Below, piece by piece: positions 25,038 through 35,061 of a stretch of 64,000 bases of DNA. The position numbers were made by a program, and so were the translations under genes. Each line of letters starts with the position of its first letter. Position 1 is the stretch's first letter. Origin of the DNA: Blumeriella jaapii (Eukaryota > Ascomycota > Leotiomycetes > Helotiales > Drepanopezizaceae); NCBI GenBank assembly GCA_009599575.1, contig VWND01000017.1, positions 248,001 to 312,000 of the forward strand. The letters run 5' to 3'. The notes beneath the pieces are model-generated. The model saw only the letters and a list, made by a program, of their open reading frames with translations. It searched no databases and was not told the origin of the DNA.

Positions 25038-26714
25038 GTACTGCGATTTAATTATAAAAAAAATCGACGTTATCGGCCTCGCTAATCGATTCGCTGCTAT
25101 TAGAAATTCGGATTACGACGTATTCGAAATTAATTTTAATAATTAATTTATATTTCGACGAAAAACTGCGAAAACTATTTAAACACGTATTAAAGCTTAT
25201 TTGGGCTACGCAAACTTTAAAGCAAATCTTAAAGCTTTTAGCGCGATTATAAAACTCGACTAAAACGTAAAAAAATAAAAGCAATAAATATTTTTAAAAG
25301 CCGATTTTTTTAGCTTTTCGACCGAAAATATGCTTTAGAATTTATCCGAATTAAATTGCGAATTCGTTAATTACGTAAGATTTCATAACGGAAAAAACAA
25401 ATCACTGCTGCATTTTATAAAAAAAAAAATAATTATATATAAATATTATTTCCGACTAGTTAAAACTCAAAAAGCGCTTATAGCTTTTTTCGCTAATATG
25501 TTTTATAATTTTATTTAATAAATTTTTAAAATGCATCCCGGCTTTTATTTCGCTGTTTTAATTATCCGAAACTTTGGAAACTGCCGCTTCGTAATATATT
25601 TTAACGTTCCGATCGTTTTAAATTTCGCTAATTCCGATCGTATTACGGTTATAAAATTCGATATCGCCGATTTTTAAAAAAAAAAAAAAATCGAAAATCT
25701 TATCGACGCCATTTTCGACTACTACGTTCTGTTTGTATTCGCATATAATTCGAAAATAATCGAAGTTTATTTACAATTATACCACGACGCTAAATTAATT
25801 AAAACCATTTAAAAAAACTTAGTTTTTTCGTATTTCAGCGCGTTTAAAATAATAGCTTCGGCTATTTTATCGGATTATAAAACCGAAAGCTACGAAATAA
25901 AAAATAAAATAATCTTTGTCAGCTTTTCGATTAAGCAAAAGGTTTTCGTTAAATTCAGAATCTAAAAAACCGACGGCGCAATGCTAGTTTATTCGAATAA
26001 TTACACGGCGCAAAAGTATAAAAACCATTTCGAAAACGACGCTCCGATAAGCTATCTAACACTGTTTATACTGCGGCGAAAGCAATTACTGTATTTTCGG
26101 TAGTTCCGATTGCAAACGACTATTTCCGAACCATTTCGTAAAAATAGTTTTTTTTACAAACTTCGGAACCTTTTTAAAAGTATTCGTCGGCAAACAACCG
26201 TGATTCGATTTATTAATTTTACGCGAAGCAAAAGCGTTAATCGGTTTTAATTACGACGAATTAATCGATTATTTTTACGATTTTAATACAAAACTTTTTA
26301 GCGTTTTTTGCAAAACGTAAAACCACGTTTAAAAGCTGAAATTTATTATTTACGCAAAAAAGTCGTAAAAAACATTCGTCGCGGCGACGTTTAATAATAT
26401 TATCGACGAAAAAGCTATTAAAACGTTCGTAAAATTAAACGACACTTCGATTAATATTTTATCGAGCCATTTTTTAAAAAAGCAAAGTAAACAAAATAAT
26501 TTAAACGATAAGCGAAACGCTATTTCTCCGCAAAAGCTAACAGCAAAAAGGCCAAGAACGGGTTAAAAGACCGAAAAAGTATAGGGCTAAAAAAGTTCGG
26601 TTTTTTAATTAATTGGTTTTTAAATTATATAAAATAAACTAAATTATACTTATTAGAATTATGTTTTTTTTTGATCGTAATTAAAAACGACTACGTATAT
26701 TATTTAAAACAAAA
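25038..26714 (+). mobile_element. Gag-like fragment of family X, plus orientation, between inverted LTR-like repeats
   Basis: About 1.07 kb (25,046-26,115) is the reverse complement of 1-1,050. A broken plus-strand frame shows YEIKNKIIFVSFSIKQKV, then LVYSNNYTAQKYKNHFEN, then a knuckle-like LYCGESNYCIFGSSDC (about 26,070-26,110), and a basic tail (SPQKLTAKRPRTG) near 26,530-26,570. These are gag traits. The left edge is an abrupt cut at the LTR-like repeat. Confidence 0.55.
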
Positions 26715-26825
26715 TGTAAAACGGTAATACTTTGTATTAATAAGAATTAATAGTTTTAGCTATGGTCGAAGCATAAACCTTTCCGAAATCCCCTGCCACT
26801 GACTATTTTTAACAGGTATAAAAGC
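26715..26825 (+). repeat. LTR-like repeat, right copy, 5' piece (before the miniature element)
   Basis: 111 bp starting TGTAAAACGGTAATAC and ending at GGTATAAAAGC, where the miniature element split it, right after the TATA-like box. It is the inverted counterpart of the right part of 24,771-25,037. Confidence 0.7.
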
Positions 26826-27029
26826 TGTGACGACACGTATGCTGGAAAACAGGTAGGCGAAGGGCTTAGAATATCAAGGTGCAGAACCTGGAAGAGGTTC
26901 TGCTAGAAGAACTATATACATATAGGTTTAAGGTTCGGCAAGGGCCGGAAGGCCGAAGGGCCGAAGGGCCAAGGGGCCAAGGCCCGGGAAGCCGAAGGGC
27001 CGAAGGGCCGAACGGGCCACGTCGTCACA
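26826..27029 (-). repeat. LTR of the miniature element (left)
   Basis: 204 bp. It contains a GC-rich run of GGCCGAAG-type repeats at about 26,945-27,020 and the inverted ends TGTGACGAC/GTCGTCACA. Confidence 0.85.
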
Positions 27030-27178
27030 TTACCCCCCCGTCCGAAAAGAACGGAGTTATAGCATAACGTAGTGAGCGTTCGCCTTCGAGCGCAATAAAT
27101 CAACCTAATTGCATGCAATACAGCCCTCGCATACGTTCTCTGCAAGCCATCTTGCATATAAGTCGCCATTTTCACTCC

Positions 27179-27547
27179 TTAACTAACCCTATCGATAACA
27201 AAATCCATTTGCTCGGCTTGGTTTAATATCAGGCCCTCTACGTTACGCGTTACATCGATGATTTCCTGCAAAAAAGGGGTATAATCGCGTTTCGGCGCTG
27301 GCGCTGGTGGTGGAGGTGGGGGCTTTGCAGCCAATTTGTCGTATATTAATACCGAAAGTCGAGTTAATCTGGCTTGATAGTCGGCCAAGGTAGAAATAGG
27401 AGTGAGAGGGGTGGCAGGAGCCTTATGTCGACTAGTAATAGCCTTAACCAAATTGCGCGTACACGTATCGAGGCTGCGCGTATACTGGTGTTTCGCGTTT
27501 ATGAGGTTTTGCAGCCAAAAGGCTAGTCGAATAACGGCAGGCTCCAT
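27179..27547 (-). CDS. Hypothetical 122-aa protein inside the miniature LTR element
   Basis: An open ATG-to-stop frame with balanced codon usage lies in the interior of the element on its inferred coding strand. Residues about 75-85 form a proline-rich linker (KPPPPPPAPAPKRDY). Both flanks look alpha-helical: an N-terminal LQNLINAKHQYTRSLDTCTR and a C-terminal LQEIIDVTRNVEGLILNQAE. No zinc knuckle, protease or polymerase motif is present. It could be a small structural, gag-like protein or a captured host fragment; an accidental frame is possible. The frame ends before the polypurine-like tract. I do not recognise a family. Confidence 0.4.
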   Translation of the reverse strand: MEPAVIRLAFWLQNLINAKHQYTRSLDTCTRNLVKAITSRHKAPATPLTPISTLADYQARLTRLSVLIYDKLAAKPPPPPPAPAPKRDYTPFLQEIIDVTRNVEGLILNQAEQMDFVIDRVS

Positions 27548-27977
27548 CAGAACAGCTATATCGAAAGAAAACGTCGAAATACTGAAAAGGAAGGCGCGTA
27601 TTCGAAGAAATCGGTCGAGTAGCTGATTCGGTCGGAACGCTTAGTGAAAAGGTCCGAATTTGCCGGTTTGTGAACAGTATCTCGGTGTTCAGCGGAAATG
27701 GTGCAGGGGGGGGAAATTGCCGGAAAAATCGTCGGCCTTCTCGCGGAGTCTTCACCGCAGCGTGCTCGGGCGAGGAAAATTGGCTGAATTTGGTAGGCTC
27801 GAAGGAGTTTTGATCGATAAGAGCTTCAAAGGTGGTGTAACGTTTGCTGCAAAAGCTGGCTACAGCGAAAAAGGCGGTGTGGCGGCGTCGCAGTAGAAAG
27901 GTTACAGACGCCGAAGTAGTCTGAAAGATGAAGGTGTAGCTTCGAGGCTGAAAAGGGGGTGTTTGATCTTGATATAA

Positions 27978-28181
27978 TGTGACGACACGTATGCTGGAAA
28001 ACAGGTAGGCGAAGGGCTTAGAATATCAAGGTGCAGAACCTGGAAGAGGTTCTGCTAGAAGGATTATATACATATAGGTTTAAGGTTCGGCAAGGGCCGG
28101 AAGGCCGAAGGGCCGAAGGGCCAAGGGGCCAAGGCCCGGGAAGCCGAAGGGCCGAAGGGCCGAACGGGCCACGTCGTCACA
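27978..28181 (-). repeat. LTR of the miniature element (right)
   Basis: 204 bp, differing from the left LTR at two transition sites within AGAAGAACTAT versus AGAAGGATTAT. It is followed by the duplication AAAGC. Confidence 0.85.
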
Positions 28182-28186
28182 AAAGC

Positions 28187-28342
28187 AAAGCACCCTTTTA
28201 GATAGTACCGTAGGCACGCAGTTTAATTCATATTTTCACTCATTTTTCTTTTCCTTTTTTCAGTCTTTTCTAGGGATTCCCTAGACTATCTTACCCACCG
28301 ACATATGGCCGTATCAGTCTGGTTTTCCTACCTATTTTTACA
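28187..28342 (+). repeat. LTR-like repeat, right copy, 3' piece
   Basis: 156 bp ending CTACCTATTTTTACA. Together with 26,715-26,825 it makes exactly 267 bp, the length of the inverted copy at 24,771-25,037. Confidence 0.7.
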
Positions 28343-30577
28343 CTGCCTTTCCAATCGCAAATTCGTATATAGCGCGAAAAAATAAGCAACGAAAAAGCTT
28401 AATAAAAAAGCTTTTATATTTTTTTCGCAATTAACGGATAAATATATATCGTTCAAATTAAAAAGAAAACAGTCCAGTTAAAAATAACGGTTATAAAACT
28501 ATATAATTAAAAATCTTCGGAAAACGACGAACCGGAATCTGATAAAAAAAAATTTCAAAACCTTTTTCCGAGCGTACAAAATTAGGAAAACTTTCCAAAC
28601 AGCGAATTAATAGAACTACGTCGTACAAGCCGAATAAAAAAAGCTTTACGCAGATACGACGATATATATTTTAAGCAGCTGATTATTAAAATCTTTTGCG
28701 AAAAGCTTAATACGTTTCTGACGCATAAAAAAAAGTTAGACCGGAAGCTTTTAGTCAGATTGCGCGTTTTTGAAATAATTACAACGGAAAGCGAAGCGTT
28801 TTAAGAATTCTCAACGTCGTAAAATCGAAGATTTATTAGCTACAAAAGTATTCGAATTTATATAATACGATTCAGTTTAATACAATAGCGTGCGGATTTT
28901 CGAATTACGTTTAATAAATAAAATAAAAGCGAAAAAAAAAAACTTTTATTCCGTTCGAAAAATCAAAACTTATAATACAGGCTTTTTTAAATTAAAGCAA
29001 AAAAGTTATATTAACGCAATCATTTAAAATTCAGCGTTCGAGCCAAAGATTAATTATTGCTTTAGCTTTTTCGCTGTTGCAATAAAAAATACATTTATAT
29101 TTACGAAATATTATTTAAGCTTATATATAAAATAAACAACCGCTAAACCGGCTAATTTTAGCAAAACTACCAAAAGAAATAGCTTATTTGTATTTCGAAA
29201 GCACGATTATGCGAATTAAAAAAGCGTTGTATAAAATTTCGAAAGCAAAAACATTTTGATAAATAATATATTACATTTATTATAAAAAAAAGCTGTCTGC
29301 CGTTACGTCAATTTACAATCTTTGCCTGCTGATTATTATTAAAAAAACGTTTTTAAATTGATTAAAATGCAAACGAACGATATATATTTTTTTAATAACG
29401 AACGTTTTATTACAAAAAAAAAAAGCTGAGCTGAAAAAAGCCAAATTGTCGGCAAAACTAATAAATAAGCTTACAATTTCGTATAATTTAGCTTTCAACG
29501 AATGCGTCCTGACTTTAAAAAGCGATTATATAACCTTTACATAAAAAAACTAAAGCAAAAATCTAAAATTTGTTTTAAACAATTTAAATATTCAAATGCA
29601 AAAATACGCTAGCTAAAAAACCTTAAAAGTTTATATTGCGTCAATTTGCCAATTAAAAGCTATATTCGCGTTGTTTACAACTGCGCAATTTAAAAGCTCA
29701 GGCCAAAAGAAAATTATCGAACTAAACAAACGAATAAAATAAATAATAGATAATTAAAGCCGAAGATTAATTTATATACTTTTCGATTTAAACCGTATAA
29801 AATTGTACGTTTTTATAAACGGCTCGTTTGCTAATAACGAAAATTTAAATAACTAAATTGATTACGTTATCGCTATTAGCAATAAAAATATTTTATTCGA
29901 AAACGACGATTTTTTTATGCAAAGCAACGTTATATATTTCAGCTTTATTAAAAGCCGACGTGTTACAAAAAGCGTATTAGCTAGCGAAATTCTAAAAATA
30001 ATAGCCGGAGCCGACTTAGCAATTGCGATTGCGACTATTTTAAAATAAATTATTTAGCAGCTTAGTTTATTAAAAATTCTATTAATCGTTTGCATAAACT
30101 TTTATTTATTATACGAATGCTTAGTGAAACTTAAAACGACAAAAAAAAAAGGCTTATAATCGATGTTATAATATTGCGCCAGTTATACGAAAGGCGAGAA
30201 ATAGCAGAAATTCGCTGGATTAACGGCAAAAATAACCTGGCGGACGTTATAACGAAGGCAGTTTCAAACAAAGCGTTTACGACGTTTATCGAGGAAAACA
30301 AGCTGACGATTAGAATGGAAGGCTGGGTAGATAGGGAAGAAAAGGGCTAAACGCATTCTACTGGAAAAGAAAAGACTGCCAGTATAGGAATACCTATAGG
30401 GGTCACGTGGGATCAGATAATACGGAATCACAATTGTAGATGCGCAGCGCTAGCGCCCGCTAGCGCTCGCATATTTACCCCATATTCTCACACCAGCTAG
30501 ACCTAGTAGAATGCATACAGTTTCAACCCGATTTACTACGACTAGTCGTATCTGTATCACCACCTGTGATACCAACA
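28343..30577 (+). mobile_element. Copia-2: 3' half of a plus-strand Copia retrotransposon with 3' LTR
   Basis: Starting abruptly at the LTR-like repeat, the plus strand carries the linker before a Copia reverse transcriptase (ELIELRRTSRIKKALRRY, 28,600-28,660) and then RT-like sequence. RNase H follows (KLYVFINGSFANNENL at 29,800-29,850; SVLASEILKIIAGADLAI at 29,970-30,030). The C-terminal end reads AEIRWINGKNNLADVITKA near 30,205-30,260. The 5' half is missing. RIP damage is strong until about 30,250 and fades towards the LTR. Confidence 0.75.
30377..30577 (+). repeat. Probable 3' LTR of Copia-2
   Basis: Directly after a polypurine tract GGAAAAGAAAAGA (30,363-30,375) a 201-bp segment starts TGCCAGTAT and ends ATACCAACA, imperfect inverted termini of LTR type. 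It holds a 9-bp-stem hairpin at 30,446-30,467 (AGCGCTAGC, loop GCCC). No second copy is in the window, so the boundaries rest on the tract and the termini only. Confidence 0.55.
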
Positions 30578-31823
30578 GGTGATAATCGCCATCGTGGTTT
30601 TTGGCATGATTTTCTCTTTCAAAGTCTGGGATCTCTCAAAGTCTGAGAATCCCAGAACTCGGTACGCAAAAATACAGAAGTCGATAAAGTGTTTAGACAT
30701 TGCGATTAAAAATATTCGGCAGTAAGATCTCTTGCTTTTTCAAGCTGTATTTTCCGAGCAAAACGTCTTTCGAAAATTGAAGAATCACACTTCATATAAG
30801 TGTTCTCTGGATCATAACTTGGGCAGAGGCTTCCACTACAATTTTCCTAATTCTACTTCTAGAAAAAGAGCCCAAATGACCCGTTTATTCTCGTAAAAAC
30901 CACCAATTCGGTCTGCTTACAAATTCCGGAACCTTTTAGAGGCACATCCTTAACACAGTCAGACTGTACTGACTGTCCGAACTTCGACACGTCGATTTAG
31001 CAATACACGCCACTTCTAACGCCTCTTACGAAGATTTGCGTCTTTTCGGATGTGGTAGAGACAGTTGAGCATAAAAATGGTCGTCGCAGCATGTTGTCAC
31101 TCACTCCATGTACCTCGTATGAATTTATTTTCGTCGAGTGCGCATCATGCTAAGCTAGATTTTGACAAGCAATGGGATTAACGTATGGCATGATTGATCG
31201 GTCATTTCAATTGGATTACAACCCAGGAAGATGTCTCAAAATGACTCAGAAGTGAAAACCAAGTATCGGGACGAAATGATTCTTGTCTGGGACTGCACGC
31301 AAGAAAGCAGACTATAGAAGGCCGATGGAAAACAGACAGACACCAAGTCCGAATTCCGAGCTATTTATAGTCGTCGAGTCCTTACTTACAGCAGACCTTG
31401 CATAATGTAATTCGTGTCGTCAAGCCACAGCGAGCTAAACGCTCGCTAAAGAGTGACTGACTGTTGATATTCCCCATGCTTGACAAGCTGTAGCGAAAGA
31501 AAATCTAGGATAGTGCGCTAATCTACCAGAGGTCATTTCTGTGACGCAGTATAGTGCTTCCATTGATCATCACGTTGTTGTCTCTTTGGCACCTGCGTCA
31601 AGTCCTATCTACTTGATTTATACGATAAGGCTTAAATGCCAGGTGGATATAACACTGTACGCGAACAAATTAACCTTAAAACAGGGGTGGGGCAAGAGGT
31701 AAATGTTAACGAAGTCAAGCCTTTAAGCGAGCCACTTTATAGATGAGCGCCGGGCTTCACTTGGGGAAGTTCAAAATCCTCTTGTTTTCTTACAGATTCA
31801 AGACGCCGCTTTGCCTTTACCCA
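30578..31823. other. Intergenic, normal base composition, no gene recognised
   Basis: The AT content drops sharply here, marking the edge of the RIP island. No ORF of convincing length or motif, tRNA or repeat was seen on either strand. Confidence 0.5.
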
Positions 31824-32343
31824 CTACCCTATTTGGACGAGCTTCTCAACATCAGCGGTCAAAATCCCAATGTCGATCAGATAATCTTGGCGTTGATTCA
31901 ACCACTGAATATTAAATGGAGCCCATCCAAGCATGTAGTCTGACCGCAATAAGCACTCGCAGACGATAGTCAACCATTGGTCTCTCGTGTCCTTCCCTGC
32001 TGCAGTTTTCTTGGGCAGTGGATACGACCTTACCTCGTACAGGGCCGAATTGATAATGTCGACGTTTGTGCACTTGAGATGCTTGGCTGTACAGTAGCTG
32101 CTTTTACAAAACCCCTCGGAATTCTCCACAGCGACCTATGACAAGGCAAAGTACAACTGAAGCAATGTGTTGTGAAGAAAGAAGCTCGAGTTGTGTTTCG
32201 TAGATAGGCATGGAGCTGCAATGTTGAAATGCTAAGACAAAAAACATTCTCCACTGGCTCTCCAAATCCGTCAAGTGATTCTCAAGATAAAAATTGCCAC
32301 ATTGACCTGATAGATGCGGATGCGAGCGCCAGTTGGCGGGCAT
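31824..32343 (-). pseudogene. Short hypothetical fungal protein gene, one frame break
   Basis: Two overlapping minus-strand frames look like one protein. From the ATG at 32,343 comes a part ending VVLCLVIGRCGEFRG. It continues in the next frame from about 32,116 as FCKSSYCTAKHLKCTN, then DQWLTIVCECLLRSDYML, then APFNIQWL and a stop at 31,824. The total of 520 bases becomes divisible by three (172 aa) if one base of the GGGG run near 32,113-32,116 is extra. The text resembles uncharacterised Pezizomycotina proteins, but I cannot name a domain. The break may be a real mutation or a homopolymer sequencing error, and an intron is also possible. Function unknown. Confidence 0.35.
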
Positions 32344-32699
32344 AGCCCTGTTCTGTCACGGAAGCTTGCCGGTGGCCCTGGACGGCTTCCCTGTTGTCAT
32401 GTAGACTCGCCTATCCAGCATAAACTCACCTAATCGATACGTCGAACTTGTCAAAACAACGTGAATCGGATCTCGGGTTTGAAGAGTTGCTTGTGTTTTT
32501 GACATAGAAGTGGCGTCTAAGCCCCCTTGCTCACTGCTCGTGATGCTCAAGATCGGCGGTTGCCAAGAATGATCATCGACGTCGCACTAACGGCACAGAA
32601 GCAGGATGTGCTGTTGCCGGAAATAGATACGAACATTGAAGGGTGTGGTGTAGATGCCATGCCATTCACGACACTGGCGAATCGGTCAGTTAGAGAAAA

Positions 32700-32859
32700 A
32701 TGTATAAGTACATCCTTCTTTCCCAGGTGAATTGCTTTTCATCACATCACCACTTCCCACAAACCACTCCAGTTCTCACCACCTTCTAAAGACCCACTAT
32801 CAATCTACAAATTCTAGTTCCACCCATCAAGTCTTTTTCGAAGAGTAAAATCCCTCAAG
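32700..32859 (+). promoter_or_regulatory. Promoter/5' leader of the cerato-platanin gene
   Basis: A TATA-like GTATAAG at about 32,702-32,708 is followed by a pyrimidine-rich leader (CATCACATCACCACTTCCC) typical of strongly expressed fungal genes. The ATG at 32,860 lies in CAAGATGC, a fair fungal start context. Confidence 0.4.
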
Positions 32860-33371
32860 ATGCAATTTACAGCAACCCTTCTCTCTCTCGTCTCCGTGGC
32901 CAGCGCCATCCGTGTCGTAAGTAGCCACTTGCCATTCTCGGTCTCTACAAACGATGTGTTTCGCAAGCGAAGCTTCTGCTGTCTCTATTCCATACTGCCC
33001 ATTTACTTACCAGCCCCTCGTAGTCATACGACACCGGTTACGACCAGTCCGACCGCTCTCTGAACACCGTATCTTGCAGCGACGGCGACAACGGCCTGGT
33101 CTCGAGATATCCCGCCAACGGCAACCTCCCAAACTTTCCCCTGATCGGGGGAGCTTCAGTCATCTCCGGGTGGGGCAGTGCGAGCTGCGGAACCTGCTGG
33201 GCCTTGACTTGGAACGGCGCCTTCATCAATGTCATAGCCATGGACCATGCGAACGAAGGCTTCAACATCGCCAAGGGTGCATTAGATATATTGACGGGCG
33301 GACGGGCCGTGGAGCTGGGGGCAATCGATGCGCAGTACTGGCAGGTTGACAAGTCGGTGTGTGGCTTGTAA
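32860..33371 (+). CDS. Secreted cerato-platanin family protein
   Basis: Two exons (32,860-32,916 and 33,024-33,371) are joined over a 107-nt intron (GTAAGT ... CGTAG) to give 134 aa, the usual family size. Residues 1 to about 16 are a signal peptide (MQFTATLLSLVSVASA). The mature part opens with the family hallmark SYDTGYD and has four cysteines in the conserved places: SCSDG, SCGTC and a C-terminal CGL. The segment INVIAMDHANEGFNIAKGA is also diagnostic. Members are small secreted, double-psi-barrel proteins that bind chitin oligomers, act in growth and hyphal surfaces, and in plant-associated fungi are recognised as elicitors or effectors. The ORF is intact and shows no RIP although it lies 2.3 kb from the RIP island. 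Which of these roles applies here cannot be read from sequence. Confidence 0.93.
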
Positions 33372-34190
33372 GCGTGATATTCGGACTTGTCTGGCGGTTA
33401 ATAGGCTGGAAGGAAATGGTGAAGCATTTGAGTGGAATTAGCGGTATCGTGAAGCAAGGTCCTCGTTACTGAGGAGTAATTACATAATAACGACACTCAT
33501 TACAATCTTGTATTTTCTGCTCAACGTGGAATAAAACTCTTTTTCTTGTTTTAGCGGGTGCATCTTCCCATACTCAAGTTCCCGTTAATGCTGCAGCAGA
33601 ACGTCAAGTGAAGGGAAGAGGTGGCAACGTAATTGAAAACATAAAATTCGTGCTATTTTAATGATACGATACTTGATTCATGAGCAGCTACCGGTACGGG
33701 AAATGCCTTGCTCTAGCGTTAGAGGCTCGCGATCAAAATTAGTGTTTCTCGTAACCTCTTGAAAGTACACGAGGCTTTTTTCGTACGCTTTATTGCAGGC
33801 TCTTTCTACAGTTCCAAATTCAGTACAGCCTAAACGTTGCGCTGAACCGGGTGTGGTTATGGTTGAAAAGCATCCATGAACTGCTGTCGAGCAAAATCCA
33901 AGAAACTCAGACTTGAGATAACGTAAGTCGTGTCATTCACTGAAAAGTATAAGTCCGTATGGAACCGCTTGTTTACGACCAATATCCCAGCCTTTTTCTC
34001 TTATATCCTTAATACCTTTTATATCATCTAAAGCTTATGAAATAACAAAATCCCTACTATTAACAACGAGCGGAAACGCGCGAAAAACCACTCTGGTTTG
34101 TCGTTAATTCAAGCTCGGAAAAAGATGACAAGCCAAAATGTGACTTGAGAAAAAAAATAAGGAAAAAGAATAAATAAATAAAAATTTCAA
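33372..34190. other. Intergenic, 3' flank of the cerato-platanin gene
   Basis: Moderately AT-rich sequence with AATAAAA-like signals near 33,530. No gene, tRNA or repeat recognised. Confidence 0.4.
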
Positions 34191-34198
34191 AAAAAATT

Positions 34199-34412
34199 TC
34201 AAAAAAAAAAAATTAATAATAATAATAATTGCAAAACAAACCCCCGCCGAAGCGGGGGAAGAAAAGCCTTCGAGACGGGTTTTCGTTTTGATCCGTGTTG
34301 TCGTGTGTGGTTTGGTGAGTCTAAACCACTCGGCCCCAAATCGTTACACTCCTCCACACCAGATTGAATCTTACAGAGTGCAACCACTATGCCATCTGCG
34401 CCACTGGATACC
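34199..34412 (-). repeat. Candidate tRNA-derived SINE or tRNA-like remnant
   Basis: Read on the minus strand from 34,412: GGTATCCAGTGGCGCAGA, then TGGCATAGTGGTTGC (34,380-34,394, A-box-like), AGATTCAATCTGG (34,359-34,371, B-box-like), and a second A-box-like GGCCGAGTGGTTTAGAC (about 34,319-34,335). The 3' end is a stable hairpin (34,241-34,258) followed by (ATT)n and T/A runs, as in SINE tails. The first A/B spacing is too short for a functional tRNA. No second copy lies in the window, so repeat status is unproven. Confidence 0.3.
34241..34258 (-). terminator. GC-rich hairpin with UUCG tetraloop followed by T-rich run
   Basis: The minus strand reads CCCCCGC-TTCG-GCGGGGG, a perfect 7-bp stem closed by the stable C(UUCG)G loop, followed by TTTGTTTTG and further T runs. 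Geometry is that of a Pol III or intrinsic-type terminator or a structured RNA end. Function is inferred only from form. Confidence 0.35.
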
Positions 34413-34429
34413 AACCAACATTGGAATTG

Positions 34430-35061
34430 CGAACTATAACCCAGCTAGAGAATTGTGCGAAAAAGTGACCTTAGGCATTCCCGAACCTTGTAAAAACTTG
34501 CTAAAACCCATTTTTCTTTTCAAAATCCCCAAAAAGTTCGCAGCTTCTCGGGCTTTTTCTGCTTTATTCCCATCGGCTCGTTGCAAAAGTTTGGCAAATT
34601 TGTCGAATCGCAAGACATGACTACTGCAATCTGAGAGTAGAATCATCACAACATAGCTATCAAGCTTACATCAATGTAATACAGATGCTCAAAAGTTAAG
34701 TGGCCCAAGAAAAAAAGAGAGGGGAATAGAAAGAGGCTGCGAAGGGCGGAAGAACTCATGACACCGCACGGGCTATTCGATCTTAACCAAACTGAAAGAT
34801 AAGCCAGTCAAGTGAACCTTCTTTTACAAAATAGTGGTTTCCAATCCGTCGGGATTTTCAAGTCATCAACAGGTTTTTTTATTAATATGCGTCTGGTGTT
34901 TAAAGGGTTGCAGGTAACAATACCTAGCGCTACGAACACCTCGTAAAGAGGCTTCTGATTTCGAAATCTAACCACCAGCCGAATAAGCATAATGATTCGA
35001 GGCGCGACTGACGATCTCTATGCAAATATGTACTTCTACGTCTATGCCAGTCTGAACTGAA
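34430..35061. other. Intergenic, nothing recognised
   Basis: Mixed-composition sequence. Short frames on both strands show no motif and overlap each other. Confidence 0.4.

Larger units (their letters stand above)
26826..28181 (-). mobile_element. Miniature LTR retrotransposon (TRIM/LARD-like), recent insertion
   Basis: Two 204-bp LTRs (26,826-27,029 and 27,978-28,181) differ at only two bases, start TGTGACGAC, end GTCGTCACA, and are flanked by the duplication AAAGC (26,821-26,825 and 28,182-28,186). The 948-bp interior encodes no reverse transcriptase or integrase, so the element must move with help from another one. A G-rich tract, GGACGGGGGGGTAA on the minus strand, sits directly against the LTR at 27,030 and looks like a polypurine tract. 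This implies minus orientation, the same strand as the 122-codon ORF inside. Base composition is balanced, unlike the RIP-mutated surroundings, so it arrived after RIP or escaped it. Confidence 0.85.

Noticed and set aside
34316..34394. Functional tRNA gene on the minus strand
   Set aside because: A- and B-box-like motifs are too close and no cloverleaf with paired acceptor stem can be drawn; kept only as a SINE-like candidate.
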